Assembly: GCA_020250125.1 (NCBI GenBank)
Contig: JADCEL010000013.1
Span: forward strand, 1-37,345
Source of the DNA: Rhodobacter sp.
GTDB taxonomy: Bacteria > Pseudomonadota > Alphaproteobacteria > Rhodobacterales > Rhodobacteraceae
Direction of reading: 5' to 3'
DNA length: 37,345 nucleotides
Shown: positions 1 through 11,462 of the stretch, piece after piece
Layout of the letters: each line of letters begins with the position of its first letter
How positions within the stretch are numbered: the stretch's first letter is position 1
Notes under the pieces: generated by a model
The model's input: the letters and a program-made list of their open reading frames with translations, nothing else
Database searches by the model: none
Told to the model about the DNA's origin: nothing
Position numbers and translations under genes: made by a program

Positions 1-100
1 AGGGGAATCGCGTTTGAAACTATCAGGCCGTGTTCATGAAGAGATCTGGTGAAATTCGCTGTAGAACTCGACCAGAAGCGCCCCATTGTTCCATGTATGT
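1..100. other. window edge, no gene recognised
   Basis: These first 100 bases lie downstream of the restriction endonuclease gene, which is transcribed towards the left edge. The short reading frames here match no family I recognise. The composition is clearly poorer in GC than the housekeeping genes and matches the endonuclease gene. A cognate methyltransferase could begin beyond the edge, but none is visible. An AGATCT hexamer is present at 42-47. Confidence 0.4.
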
Positions 101-814
101 TCACGTTTGGAAGCACCAAAATCCCAAACGCGATGGCCCTGCCCCGCGCCTGATACGATCTTCTAGTTTTTCCCAATGCGTTGTTGCAGCACCAAATTTG
201 TCTGCGACAAATGATTGTGCAAATGCGTCCGCAAATGGAACCTGTCTTTTCAAATGCGACGCAAGCAAACGCATCTGGCGTTCAGTCCGGTCTTTCACAC
301 CCCATTCTTTCAGCTCGCTTGCATCTAAAATACCTTCTTTCCTGATTGTGGAAGCGACGATCTTGGTCAATTCGGCCTGAAGAGCAGCCCCACGAGTAAA
401 AAGAACACCGACCGATATTGCTCCCTGCGCGTGCAGCCGCTGAAAGTTTTCCAGGTCTCTGTCAAAAAACGGATCCTTGTTATTCCACTCGATCTCCAGT
501 GCAAGCGTTCCAGCCGGACATCGCCTGACATGATCAACTTCGTGGGACGTCGCCTCACGTTCTTCTCCATCAACAATGGTTTGCACGACAAACTCATGCT
601 TCTTCCAGCCTTTGTCATAAAGCGCATCCCGAAGCCGCATGGTGGATGCAGCCTGGCCGCCACCACTCTTGATGATTTCCCGGGCAGAAATCTGAAAGCT
701 CAGAAGGGCGCTGACCACACCTTCAATTTCTTCTGAAAAGTCTCCGGCAAGAATAGCTTGTGCATGGTTACGCGTTGCAACATCAAACCCTGCTGCAATC
801 AAGACACTCAACAT
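101..814 (-). CDS. BglII-family type II restriction endonuclease
   Basis: Predicted 237-residue type II restriction endonuclease of the BglII/BstYI fold family, which cleaves RGATCY-like sites. The middle carries the family hallmark: Asp94 in HEVDHV, then Glu107-x-Glu109, followed directly by WNNKDPFFDRDL (110-121). This is the acidic active site and the conserved loop after it. The C-terminal part has TTHWEKLEDR, also typical of the family. I chose the ATG at 814 because AGGGAG lies 6-7 bases upstream; a GTG at 817 is possible. The gene begins 15 bp after the aspS stop on the same strand, so its ribosome binding site lies right behind aspS and it is probably co-transcribed with it. Base composition is lower in GC than the neighbours, which suggests transfer. 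No methyltransferase is visible. Family assignment is from memory of motifs; site specificity is inference. Confidence 0.75.
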   Translation of the reverse strand: MLSVLIAAGFDVATRNHAQAILAGDFSEEIEGVVSALLSFQISAREIIKSGGGQAASTMRLRDALYDKGWKKHEFVVQTIVDGEEREATSHEVDHVRRCPAGTLALEIEWNNKDPFFDRDLENFQRLHAQGAISVGVLFTRGAALQAELTKIVASTIRKEGILDASELKEWGVKDRTERQMRLLASHLKRQVPFADAFAQSFVADKFGAATTHWEKLEDRIRRGAGPSRLGFWCFQT

Positions 815-829
815 CACACTCTCCCTACC

Positions 830-2719
830 TCACCCCTCCTTCGGCAGCACCCGCAGCCGAAGCTCCCGCAATTGCTCGTTCGTCGGCTCGCTGGGGGCAC
901 CCATCAGCAGATCTTCGGCGCGCTGGTTCATCGGGAACATGATGACTTCGCGGATACTGGCCTCGTCGGCCAGCAGCATCACGATGCGGTCGATGCCCGC
1001 CGCACAGCCGCCGTGGGGCGGCGCGCCATAGCGGAAGGCCTTGACCATGCCGCCAAAGCGCTTTTCGACCTCGGAGGCCGGATAGCCAGCCAGTTCGAAG
1101 GCCTTGAACATGATCTCCGGCTTATGGTTGCGGATGCCGCCGGAGATGAGTTCATAGCCGTTGCAGGCCAGGTCGTATTGATAGGCGTAAACGCTCAGCG
1201 GATCGCCGTTCAGCGCTTCCAGCCCGCCCTGGGGCATGGAAAACGGGTTGTGGCTGAAGTCGATCTTGCCGTCGTCGGTCTTTTCATACATCGGGAAATC
1301 GACGATCCAGGCAAAGCGGAAGGTGTCGGTTTCCGCCAGCCCCAGTTCCCGCCCGATCTCGTTGCGCGCCCGGCCCGCGACGGCCTCGAAGGTTTCGGGC
1401 TTGCCGCCGAGGAAGAAGGCAGCGTCGCCGACGCTAAGACCAAGCTGCTGGCGGATCGCCTCGGTGCGTTCCGGGCCGATGTTCTTGGCGAGCGGACCTG
1501 CGGCTTCAAACCAAACAGGATTTTCTTCCAGCCATTTGTTGCGACGCTCCATTGCCACAGCGTAGCTGGCGTTTGCTCCTCCCGGCCCACCTGGGTGAAA
1601 TTCGATGTAACCGAGAGACTCGAGGGATGGCGACAGATCGCGCCAGAAGATATACCCCATCCCCGGCAACCCCTGCTGTTGCGCAAAGGCGTTCATCCGG
1701 TCGCAGAACTTCCGCGACCCGCCGCCGGGCGCCGGGATCGCCCGTACTTCCGTCCCCTCATTTTCCAGCAGCTTCGCGAAGATCTCAAATCCCGATCCCC
1801 GGAAATGCTCGCTCACCACCTGCATCCTGATCGGGTTGCGCAGATCGGGTTTGTCCGATCCGTACCACAGCAGCGAATCCCGGTACGCGATGCGCGGCCA
1901 GTCGGCAGCCACCCTTTTCCCCGGCGCGAATTCCTCGAACAGGCCCTGGATCACCGGCTGCACGGCGGCAAAGACATCTTCCTGCTCGACGAAGCTCATT
2001 TCCACGTCCAGCTGGTAGAAATCGGTGGGCGAGCGGTCGGCGCGCGGGTCTTCATCGCGAAAGCAGGGGGCGATCTGGAAATAGCGGTCGAACCCCGCCA
2101 CCATGATCAGTTGCTTGAACTGCTGGGGGGCCTGCGGCAGGGCATAGAACTTGCCCGGATGCAGGCGCGACGGCACCAGAAAGTCGCGCGCGCCTTCCGG
2201 GGATGATGCGGTGATGATCGGCGTCTGGAATTCGGTAAAGCCCTGCGCCCACATCCGGTTGCGCAAGGACCGCACCACGTTGGACCGCAGCATCATGTTG
2301 GCATGCAGCTTTTCACGCCGCAGGTCCAGAAAGCGGTAGGTCAGGCGGGTTTCCTCGGGGTAGTCCAGATCGCCGAACACCGGCAGGGGCAGGTCATCCG
2401 CCGCGCCCAGAACGGTCAGGCCGGTGGCATAAACCTCGATCTCGCCCGTGGCCAGCTTGGGGTTCACCAGCGATGAATCGCGCGCCTTCACATGCCCGTC
2501 AATCCGCACGACCCATTCGGCGCGGACCTTTTCGATGTCGGCAAAGGCCGGGCTGTCACTGTCGGCCAGCACCTGGGTGATGCCGTAATGATCGCGCAGG
2601 TCGACAAACAGGACACCGCCATGGTCGCGCACGCGGTGGACCCAGCCCGAAAGGCGCACGGTCTGGCCCACATGGGCAGCATTCAGGTCGGCACAGGTAT
2701 GGCTGCGATAGGCATGCAT
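830..2719 (-). CDS. aspS: aspartyl-tRNA synthetase, with a 44-residue extra block
   Basis: Class II aspartate-tRNA ligase, which charges tRNA-Asp (and, in non-discriminating bacterial forms, tRNA-Asn). The order is the bacterial one: N-terminal OB-fold anticodon-binding domain (about 1-110), motif 2 region [19 protein letters not shown] near residue 215-235, GAD insertion domain in the middle, and motif 3 with [12 protein letters not shown] near the C-terminus. The start is the ATG at 2719, where the protein opens with [13 protein letters not shown]; the frame stays open further upstream but that part has no family match. The protein is 629 residues, against roughly 590 usual for the order. 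The excess is one block encoded by 1508-1639, between GYIFWR and [11 protein letters not shown], inside the GAD domain. That block has lower GC than its flanks. All catalytic motifs are intact, so the enzyme is probably functional. Confidence 0.96.
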   Translation of the reverse strand: MHAYRSHTCADLNAAHVGQTVRLSGWVHRVRDHGGVLFVDLRDHYGITQVLADSDSPAFADIEKVRAEWVVRIDGHVKARDSSLVNPKLATGEIEVYATGLTVLGAADDLPLPVFGDLDYPEETRLTYRFLDLRREKLHANMMLRSNVVRSLRNRMWAQGFTEFQTPIITASSPEGARDFLVPSRLHPGKFYALPQAPQQFKQLIMVAGFDRYFQIAPCFRDEDPRADRSPTDFYQLDVEMSFVEQEDVFAAVQPVIQGLFEEFAPGKRVAADWPRIAYRDSLLWYGSDKPDLRNPIRMQVVSEHFRGSGFEIFAKLLENEGTEVRAIPAPGGGSRKFCDRMNAFAQQQGLPGMGYIFWRDLSPSLESLGYIEFHPGGPGGANASYAVAMERRNKWLEENPVWFEAAGPLAKNIGPERTEAIRQQLGLSVGDAAFFLGGKPETFEAVAGRARNEIGRELGLAETDTFRFAWIVDFPMYEKTDDGKIDFSHNPFSMPQGGLEALNGDPLSVYAYQYDLACNGYELISGGIRNHKPEIMFKAFELAGYPASEVEKRFGGMVKAFRYGAPPHGGCAAGIDRIVMLLADEASIREVIMFPMNQRAEDLLMGAPSEPTNEQLRELRLRVLPKEG

Positions 2720-3068
2720 GATCGTCCCCTTGCCCGCAAGGCGGTCTTTGTCCGCGCCGATACAGCGCGCCCATCGGGGGAAGTCAAGGGAACTTGGGCC
2801 GCAGGGGCGGTGCGACCCGGCCCGCAGGACGCGCCGGGGCAAGCGCGGCGCAACGCGGCAGGCGGGTGCGCAGCGCGCGCGGCACCAGCAGAGGCGGGCC
2901 TTCGGCGATCCTGCGGCAAGACGGCACGCCTTTTGCCCCGGCGCAGCCGCTGCCCGGCCCGGCACCGGGCACAGCCGGGCCGGAGGGTACGCGACGGACC
3001 CGTGGCAAACCCGTCCCGATCAGGGGAAAGCGGCGGCACCTGCCACGGGCCGGGCGACCGGGCGCAGA
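2720..3068. other. aspS upstream region, no gene
   Basis: This 349-bp gap between the pabC-like gene and aspS (both on the minus strand) is very GC-rich and full of accidental open frames on both strands. None resembles a protein family I know. The only structure I can support is a candidate aspS promoter at 2759-2787. There are several GC-rich self-complementary stretches around 2940-2990 that could end the pab transcript, but none has a U-tract. Confidence 0.5.
2759..2787 (-). promoter_or_regulatory. candidate aspS promoter
   Basis: On the minus strand TTGACT (2787-2782) is followed after exactly 17 bases by TGTATC (2764-2759). The -35 box is near consensus and the -10 box is weak (T-T-A matches), as is common in Rhodobacterales. 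The -10 box ends 39 bases before the aspS ATG, giving a short leader. Read by eye; no transcription data. Confidence 0.45.
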
Positions 3069-3704
3069 TCACCCCATCCACACCGCCGGTGCGATCCCGC
3101 GCAGCGAATTGCCCACCCACAGCCGCACCCGGGGCAGATCGGCGGCGGGCAGCACCGCTTCCTGCGCCTGCCCGGTTTCCAGCATCTCTTCGCGCAGCAC
3201 ACCGGGCAGCAGGCCGCAGCGCAGGGGCGGCGTGCGCAACCCCTGCCCCGCATCAAAGAAGACCGTGGTGATGGTGCCGTCGCAGACCTCGCCCGCGCCA
3301 TTCAGGAACAGGACCTCGTCCAGCCCCGCAGGCAATTCGGCCCGTGCCCGGTCATAGGCCGCGCGCCGGGTGGTCTTCACGCCCAGCCAGGGATCGCCCG
3401 CCTCCAGCCGCGCCCCGGCCAGCCCCAGGCGCACGGGCCCCGAAAAGGCAACTGGCGCGCCCGCCGTCACCTCGATCCGGCCCGCGCGGTCCAGCGTCAG
3501 GCGCAGCCGGGCCGGGCCGGCCCGCCCCTGCAGCAGCGCCGCCTCTGCCGCCGCCGGATCGCAGCCCCAGCCCAGCAGCGCCGCCGACCGCTCCAGGCGC
3601 GCCAGATGCCGGGCGGCGCGCACCGCCCTTGTGCCGTCCCAGCCCAGCGTTTCGATCAGCTTCAGCGACGGGTCACGGCCGCCTTGACGAAGCGTGCTTT
3701 CCAC
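3069..3704 (-). CDS. pabC: aminodeoxychorismate lyase-like class IV aminotransferase
   Basis: A 211-residue fold-type IV PLP enzyme, probably 4-amino-4-deoxychorismate lyase. This enzyme splits aminodeoxychorismate into p-aminobenzoate and pyruvate for folate synthesis. Sequence support: KLIETLGWDG at the N-terminus followed by HLARLERSAALLG, the central KTTRRAAYDRAR with the likely PLP lysine, and FLNGAGEVCDGTITTVFF, the class IV signature near the C-terminal half. The start is the GTG at 3704, preceded by GGGAGGA five to six bases upstream; the ATG at 3719 lies over this Shine-Dalgarno and is unlikely. The gene overlaps the end of pabB by 43 bp on the same strand, so the two are probably translationally coupled. 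It is shorter than E. coli PabC (about 270) but normal for this short alphaproteobacterial form. Confidence 0.82.
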   Translation of the reverse strand: MESTLRQGGRDPSLKLIETLGWDGTRAVRAARHLARLERSAALLGWGCDPAAAEAALLQGRAGPARLRLTLDRAGRIEVTAGAPVAFSGPVRLGLAGARLEAGDPWLGVKTTRRAAYDRARAELPAGLDEVLFLNGAGEVCDGTITTVFFDAGQGLRTPPLRCGLLPGVLREEMLETGQAQEAVLPAADLPRVRLWVGNSLRGIAPAVWMG

Positions 3705-4804
3705 AGGGCTTCCTCCCATTCGCCTTCGGCGGTCGAATCCGCCACCACGCCGCCGCCCACGTTCATCACCACGCGCCCGCCGGGGAACAGCGACAGCGTG
3801 CGGATCGCCACGCTGAAATCAGCCCGGCCGTCGGGGGCCATCCACCCGACCGCGCCGCAATAGACGCCGCGCGGGGCTGGCTCTACCTCTCGGATGATCT
3901 GCATGGCGCGGATTTTCGGCGCGCCTGTGACCGATCCGCAGGGAAACAGCGCCCGCATCAGGTCGCCAAAGCCGGGCCTGCCGCGCAACTGGCCGATGAT
4001 GGTCGATGTCATCTGATGGACGGTCGCATAGGTCTCCATCCGGTAAAGGTCCGGCACCCTGACCGATCCCACTTCGGACAGGCGCGAGATGTCGTTGCGC
4101 AACAGATCAACGATCATCAGGTTTTCGGCGCGGTCCTTTTCACTGACTGAAAGCCGCGCGGCAATCTCGGCGTCCCGCACCGGATCGGGGTCGCGCGGGG
4201 CGGTGCCCTTCATCGGGCGCGCCATGATCCGGCCCCCGGCATCGACCCTGAAGAACAGTTCGGGCGACCGCGAGACGACCACGGGCCCGACGCCAAGGTC
4301 AACCAGCGCACCATGCCCCACCGCGCCCGTCCGGCGCAACGCCCCGTAAAGGCCCAGCGCGGTGCCGCCTTCCAGCCGCGCCTCCATCGGAAAGGTCAGG
4401 TTGACCTGATAGCAATCGCCCGCCGCGATACAGGCCAGCACCTTTGCCATGGCCGCATCATAGGCGCTGCGCGCCAGGACGGGCCGGGGGGCGGTCAGGC
4501 GCGCCTCGGCCGCTTCGGATGCCGCCCTCTCCAGCACCGGCCCGGCGGCAGAGGGGCCGCTGTAGATGCCCATGGCAAGAAGCGGCCCGTCCCGGTCAGG
4601 GGGCAGCAGTGCCGCAAGCTTCGGTTCCAGCACCAGGCCGGCCTCATAGGCGACATAGCCGGCGATCCAGGCCCCGCGCGCATGCGCCGCATCAAGGGCC
4701 GCGAAAGCGCCGGGCAGATCCGCGGCCGCTTCGGCGGTGATCACGGATTCGGGGCGTCCGAACGCCGCCGGGCGGTCCCCGGGGCCATGCTCGCACAGGA
4801 TCAC
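3662..4804 (-). CDS. pabB: aminodeoxychorismate synthase component I
   Basis: A 380-residue chorismate-utilising enzyme that aminates chorismate to 4-amino-4-deoxychorismate, the first step towards p-aminobenzoate and folate. Motifs: PMKGT at 197-201, whose lysine K199 sits where PabB has its nucleophilic lysine (PIKGT), in contrast to anthranilate synthase; ENLMIVDLLRND at 227-238; and GSVTGAPK at 290-297. The start is a GTG at 4804 with AAAGGG upstream. It lacks most of the N-terminal domain of E. coli PabB (453 residues), as do many alphaproteobacterial forms. The PabA glutaminase is not in the window. The downstream pabC-like gene overlaps its end, which supports the assignment over anthranilate or isochorismate synthase. 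Confidence 0.92.
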   Translation of the reverse strand: MILCEHGPGDRPAAFGRPESVITAEAAADLPGAFAALDAAHARGAWIAGYVAYEAGLVLEPKLAALLPPDRDGPLLAMGIYSGPSAAGPVLERAASEAAEARLTAPRPVLARSAYDAAMAKVLACIAAGDCYQVNLTFPMEARLEGGTALGLYGALRRTGAVGHGALVDLGVGPVVVSRSPELFFRVDAGGRIMARPMKGTAPRDPDPVRDAEIAARLSVSEKDRAENLMIVDLLRNDISRLSEVGSVRVPDLYRMETYATVHQMTSTIIGQLRGRPGFGDLMRALFPCGSVTGAPKIRAMQIIREVEPAPRGVYCGAVGWMAPDGRADFSVAIRTLSLFPGGRVVMNVGGGVVADSTAEGEWEEALWKARFVKAAVTRR

Positions 4805-4856
4805 GTCTGCCCTTTCCCTGTCGCAGGTCTGCGGCCCGCAGCCTTGGCGGACCCGT

Positions 4857-4885
4857 CACATATGGCCCGCCTCTTTGCCGCGCAA
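4857..4885 (-). promoter_or_regulatory. candidate pabB promoter
   Basis: On the minus strand TTGCGC (4885-4880) and TATGTG (4862-4857) are separated by 17 bases, about 50 bases upstream of the pabB GTG. This lies in the 245-bp divergent gap with the permease gene. Recognised by spacing and box similarity only. Confidence 0.35.
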
Positions 4886-5049
4886 CGTGAGTCTTTTGCG
4901 ACACCCGTGCGACGGTTCGGGGGGCACACTGCGCAGAAAGTGAACAATTCTGTTGCCAGCCCCGGTTTTTGGGGATTCCGTGGTTGCACGGGGGCGTCCG
5001 ACCCGCCCTTCAATCATAACAGAAAGACCAGCAGGTCAGAGGGAACACA

Positions 5050-6609
5050 ATGGCCATCGACGACTACAGCGACAAAGAGCGGCGCGAGGATATCAAGGTC
5101 CTGCACGGTATGGGCTATGCCCAGGAACTGTCGCGCAGCATGTCGAAGTTTTCGAACTTCGCGATTTCATTTTCGATCATCTGCATCCTGTCCGGGGGCA
5201 TCAACTCTTTCCCGCAGGCGCTGGGCGGCGTCGGCGGCGCGGGGGCAGGCATCGGCTGGATTGTGGGCTGCCTTGTCTCGGCCATGTTCGCCCTGGCCAT
5301 GGCGCAGATCGCCAGCGCCTTTCCCACGGCGGGGGGGCTGTATCACTGGGCCTCGATCCTGGGGAACCGGTTCTGGGGCTGGCTGACGGCCTGGCTCAAC
5401 CTTCTGGGCCTGATCACCGTGCTGGGTGCCATCAACATCGGCACCGCCTTTTTCTTTCAGGGCACCTTTGGCGGTCTTTTGGGCATGACCACATCTGCCG
5501 GTCACATCGTGACGTTCGTTGCCGTGATCACGGTCATCCAGGCGCTGTTCAACCACCTTGGAATCAGGGTCACCACCTTTCTGACCGATATCTCGGGCTA
5601 TATCATCTTCGTGACCACGGCGGTGCTGGTTGTGGCACTGCTTGCCTTTGCCCCGGCCCTGGATTTCTCGCGGCTGTGGACCTTTACCAACTTTTCGGGC
5701 GACGCGGGCGGCAATGTCTTCCCGCAGAACAACAGCATGCTGGTTCTGTTCCTGCTGTGCCTTCTGCTGCCGGTCTACACGATCACCGGCTATGATGCCT
5801 CGGCCCACACGTCCGAGGAAACCAGGAACGCGGCCGTTTCGGTGCCAAGGGGCATCGTGTCTGCCGTGCTGTGGTCTTCGCTGATCGGCTGGGTGATGAT
5901 CTGCGCCATCATGCTTGCGATCCCCGACCTGAATGCGGGCGCGGCGCAAGGGTGGGGCGTGTTTTACGAAACGATGAATGCCCTGCTGCCCACGGTGCTG
6001 CGCGACATCATCTATCTTGGCATCCTGATCGCCCAGCTTCTGTGCGGTCTGGCCACCGTCACCTCGGCCAGCCGGATGCTGTTCGCGTTCAGCCGCGATG
6101 ATGGCATGCCGGTGGCCTCAAAGGCGCTGGCCAGCGTCTCGCCGCGCTTCCGCACGCCGGTGAACGCGATCTGGACATCGTCGATCCTGTGCATCCTGTA
6201 TGTCTTTGCCGCGCAGTTCGTGTCGATCGGCGGGACGAACCTGTACACCATCGTTGTCAATTCGACGCTGGTGTTCCTGTTTCTGTCCTTCATCATCCCG
6301 ATCCTGGCCGGGATGCTGGCCTATGGCGGCCCGAAATGGCCGACCCCCGGCCCGTGGGCGATGCCGGGCGGCGTGTTCAAGCTGGTCTGCGTGCTTGCGC
6401 TGATCGGCAAGGGGATCATCTTCTTCATTGCGGTGCAGCCACCGAATGACAAGGTGCTGTGGATCGTGATCGGCTTCATCGCCCTGGCCATCATCCTGTG
6501 GGTGACGGTCGAAAACCGCCGCTTTGAAGGCCCGCCAACGGGTGACCGGATCGAAAAGCGCCGGGCCATCATCGCCGCCGCCGAAGCAGCGGTTGGCGAA
6601 AAGGGCTGA
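5050..6609 (+). CDS. APC-family amino acid permease
   Basis: A 519-residue inner-membrane transporter of the amino acid-polyamine-organocation superfamily, amino acid/GABA permease branch. It carries about twelve hydrophobic segments. The first follows FSNFAISFSIICILSGGI (about 37-54), a typical TM1 with the unwound Gly-rich substrate site. FPTAGGLYHWAS (about 92-103) is the conserved TM3-region motif of this branch. TM6-TM7 region carries YDASAHTSEETRNA, the cytoplasmic loop signature of GABA/choline-type permeases. The start ATG is preceded by AGAGGGAA at good spacing. It stands alone, divergent from pabB and followed by a strong terminator, so it is a single-gene transcript. The substrate cannot be read from sequence; GABA, polyamine, choline or another amino acid are all possible. 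Confidence 0.88.
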   Translation: MAIDDYSDKERREDIKVLHGMGYAQELSRSMSKFSNFAISFSIICILSGGINSFPQALGGVGGAGAGIGWIVGCLVSAMFALAMAQIASAFPTAGGLYHWASILGNRFWGWLTAWLNLLGLITVLGAINIGTAFFFQGTFGGLLGMTTSAGHIVTFVAVITVIQALFNHLGIRVTTFLTDISGYIIFVTTAVLVVALLAFAPALDFSRLWTFTNFSGDAGGNVFPQNNSMLVLFLLCLLLPVYTITGYDASAHTSEETRNAAVSVPRGIVSAVLWSSLIGWVMICAIMLAIPDLNAGAAQGWGVFYETMNALLPTVLRDIIYLGILIAQLLCGLATVTSASRMLFAFSRDDGMPVASKALASVSPRFRTPVNAIWTSSILCILYVFAAQFVSIGGTNLYTIVVNSTLVFLFLSFIIPILAGMLAYGGPKWPTPGPWAMPGGVFKLVCVLALIGKGIIFFIAVQPPNDKVLWIVIGFIALAIILWVTVENRRFEGPPTGDRIEKRRAIIAAAEAAVGEKG

Positions 6610-6625
6610 TCCGGCACAACAGCGG

Positions 6626-6660
6626 AAACGGGCCGGGGGCAACCCCCGGCCCGTTTGCTT
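6626..6660 (+). terminator. strong intrinsic terminator of the permease gene
   Basis: A perfect 14-bp inverted repeat (6626-6639 with 6643-6656) closes a three-base loop and ends in TTTGCTTTG. It begins 17 bases after the permease stop. The opposite strand has an AAA/TTT edge as well, and the VapC-like gene ends at 6670 on the minus strand, so the hairpin probably terminates both convergent transcripts. Confidence 0.88.
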
Positions 6661-6669
6661 TGCAGCACC

Positions 6670-7053
6670 CTACCAGATGCGGCGCAGCCCGGTCAGGCTG
6701 TCAAACGCGGTATCGGCCGAAATCAGCGCCCACCCGTTCACCAGCGCCGTCGCCGCCAGCAGCCGGTCAAACGGATCACGGTGCGGCCAGTCCAGCGATC
6801 CGGCCACGACGGCAACCTCCGCCGTCAGCGGGGCCACCGTCAGACCTGCCGCCGTGGCATAGTCGGGCAGATTGCCGGCGCAAGGTTCCATCAGCGGCCA
6901 CTTTCCCAGACGCGCCTTCTGACTGATCTCGCAAAAACTTGCCGGGCTCAGGAACAGCGCCTGTGCCTCGTCAATCCCGGCGCGGGCTTTCGGCGAAAGT
7001 GCAGGGTCAAGCGTCAGCATCCAGGCCCAGATATGCGTATCCAGCAGCGCCAA
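6670..7053 (-). CDS. VapC-type PIN-domain toxin
   Basis: A 127-residue PIN-domain ribonuclease, the likely toxin of a type II toxin-antitoxin pair. The four acidic residues of the PIN active site are visible: Asp5 in LLDTHIW, Glu42 in FCEISQK, Asp96 in DPFDRLLAA and Asp114 in ISAD. I start it at a TTG at 7053, since the family begins with a few residues before LLDTHIW, there is no ATG in frame nearby, and GGGAA lies about 7 bases upstream inside the antitoxin's end. Four bases separate it from the antitoxin stop, which indicates one coupled operon. In bacteria such enzymes cut tRNAs or rRNA; the target here is unknown. Confidence 0.85.
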   Translation of the reverse strand: MALLDTHIWAWMLTLDPALSPKARAGIDEAQALFLSPASFCEISQKARLGKWPLMEPCAGNLPDYATAAGLTVAPLTAEVAVVAGSLDWPHRDPFDRLLAATALVNGWALISADTAFDSLTGLRRIW

Positions 7054-7057
7054 CAGG

Positions 7058-7285
7058 CTATTCCCATTCCCGCAGTTCTTCCTCGGTCATCGGTTCCAGA
7101 AAATCCGGGGCCTGGGTGCCCACAAGTTCGGGGATGACCCCGAATTTGAACCCCTTTTTCTCCACCACCGGCACCAGCCGCACCACCGGCGTGTTGCCAC
7201 GGGCGATGATCACCTCCTCACCCCGCAGCGCGGCGTCGATCAGCTTGGACAGATTGGTTTTCGCGGCATGGATCGTGGTCTGCAT
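7058..7285 (-). CDS. Phd/YefM-type antitoxin
   Basis: A 75-residue antitoxin. The N-terminal half (TIHAAKTNLSKLIDAALRGE, then VIIARGNTPVVRLVP) is the Phd/YefM DNA-binding fold. The acidic C-terminal tail ending in EEELREWE is the part expected to wrap the toxin. It comes first in the operon, as usual for antitoxins, with a GGAGGAG ribosome binding site close to its ATG. It is expected to repress its own promoter; an inverted repeat suited to that lies just upstream at 7302-7322. Pairing of a Phd-type antitoxin with a PIN toxin is common in this group. Confidence 0.85.
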   Translation of the reverse strand: MQTTIHAAKTNLSKLIDAALRGEEVIIARGNTPVVRLVPVVEKKGFKFGVIPELVGTQAPDFLEPMTEEELREWE

Positions 7286-7301
7286 GGCGGCTCCTCCGGC
7301 A

Positions 7302-7338
7302 GGTTAGCTAACTTGGCTAACCCCAAACCCGCTGTCAA
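7302..7338 (-). promoter_or_regulatory. toxin-antitoxin promoter with operator-like inverted repeat
   Basis: A 7-bp perfect inverted repeat, GGTTAGC at 7302-7308 and GCTAACC at 7316-7322, has a 7-base spacer and starts 17 bp before the antitoxin ATG. A consensus TTGACA box (7338-7333, minus strand) stands upstream, so the repeat covers the expected -10 area. This fits autorepression by the antitoxin/toxin complex. The repeat is seen directly; its role is inference. Confidence 0.5.
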
Positions 7339-7359
7339 CCTTGCCGCCGCCGTTGCCCC

Positions 7360-7387
7360 TTGTGCCGCGCCCGCTTGCGTCTATAAC
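7360..7387 (+). promoter_or_regulatory. candidate carB promoter
   Basis: TTGTGC (7360-7365) and TATAAC (7382-7387) are separated by 16 bases, and the -10 box is one mismatch from consensus. It stands 29 bases before the carB ATG. No attenuator or pyrimidine-responsive leader is visible in so short a leader. Confidence 0.5.
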
Positions 7388-7416
7388 CCCGTCAGTTTGC
7401 GCACAGGGGGCCGGAC

Positions 7417-10854
<3,438 letters not shown>

Positions 10855-11261
10855 CCGCGACCCCGGCGCAGGCCGGGGTCAAAATCGCGCAACGGTGCGG
10901 TGCAGGCGGTCAACCGGCGCGAAAGCCTTCGCGCCCGGCGGCCTCCGGGGCGACCGGGGGGCAGGGCTGCACGCAGCTTTTCTGGTGTCCCGCCATCTTG
11001 TCGGACCTGACCGCAGTCTGTCGCCCTGACGGATTTCCCCGCCCCTGCACAGGTGGACGGCCCCCTTGCCAAGGTGCCTGCGCCCCGGCAACGGCCCGCC
11101 GAGCGCACCTTGGGCACCCGACAGCGTGATGAACCGCGACAGGTCCGGGGCCTGCATCGCGCCCGGATTTGCCCCGGGGCAATGGCCTGATCTTCCTTCC
11201 GCCCTGCCCGCCCGGCACGGCACGCCCCCTGACGGGATAATGCGCGGGCCGTAGCGCCCGG
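10855..11261. other. gene-poor gap between carB and slyX
   Basis: This 407-bp stretch lies between two convergent genes. It begins with a GC-rich palindrome (10859-10880). The rest has overlapping open frames on both strands, none with a recognisable domain, start context or codon pattern that I would defend. It may be eroded coding sequence, but I cannot name a source. Confidence 0.4.
10859..10880. repeat. GC-rich palindrome after carB
   Basis: GACCCCGGC (10859-10867) pairs perfectly with GCCGGGGTC (10872-10880) across a four-base loop, starting six bases after the carB stop. There is no U-tract on either strand, so it is a hairpin of the dispersed GACCCCGGC type. It may assist 3'-end formation or mRNA stability. 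Confidence 0.6.
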
Positions 11262-11462
11262 CTACCAGTGTGGCGGACGGTCGTCGCCCAAAGCAAGGCT
11301 GCCGCCATCAGCCTCGCGTGCTGCCTCGCGCTCCAGCAGCATCGTGACGCGGCGGGTCAGACGGTCGATGTCCGCCGCCTGTCGGGCCACGACATCCGAC
11401 AGATCATCGACTGCGCGGCTCAGATGCGCAATACGCTCTTCCAGGGATGTCGTTCCGGTCAC
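11262..11462 (-). CDS. slyX: SlyX family protein
   Basis: A 66-residue coiled-coil protein of the SlyX family. The sequence reads as one long heptad helix (LEERIAHLSRAVDDLSDVV, then ADIDRLTRRVTMLL) and ends with the family signature DDRPPHW. The start is a GTG at 11462 with AAAGGG seven or so bases upstream. Function of the family is not established; in E. coli slyX lies next to slyD, which is not seen here. It stands alone between two long gene-free stretches. Confidence 0.85.
   Translation of the reverse strand: MTGTTSLEERIAHLSRAVDDLSDVVARQAADIDRLTRRVTMLLEREAAREADGGSLALGDDRPPHW

Noticed and set aside
42..47. AGATCT next to the BglII-like gene as a meaningful site
   Set aside because: The hexamer occurs at several other places in the window (for example 909-914 and 1780-1785), so its presence here is expected by chance.
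758..2206. A 482-codon plus-strand frame opposite aspS
   Set aside because: Antisense shadow of a highly conserved gene; composition is His/Arg/Gln-rich with no family match.
2718..3863. A 381-codon plus-strand frame over the aspS upstream region and the pabC-like gene
   Set aside because: Arg/Pro/Ala-rich, no domain, crosses a confident minus-strand gene.
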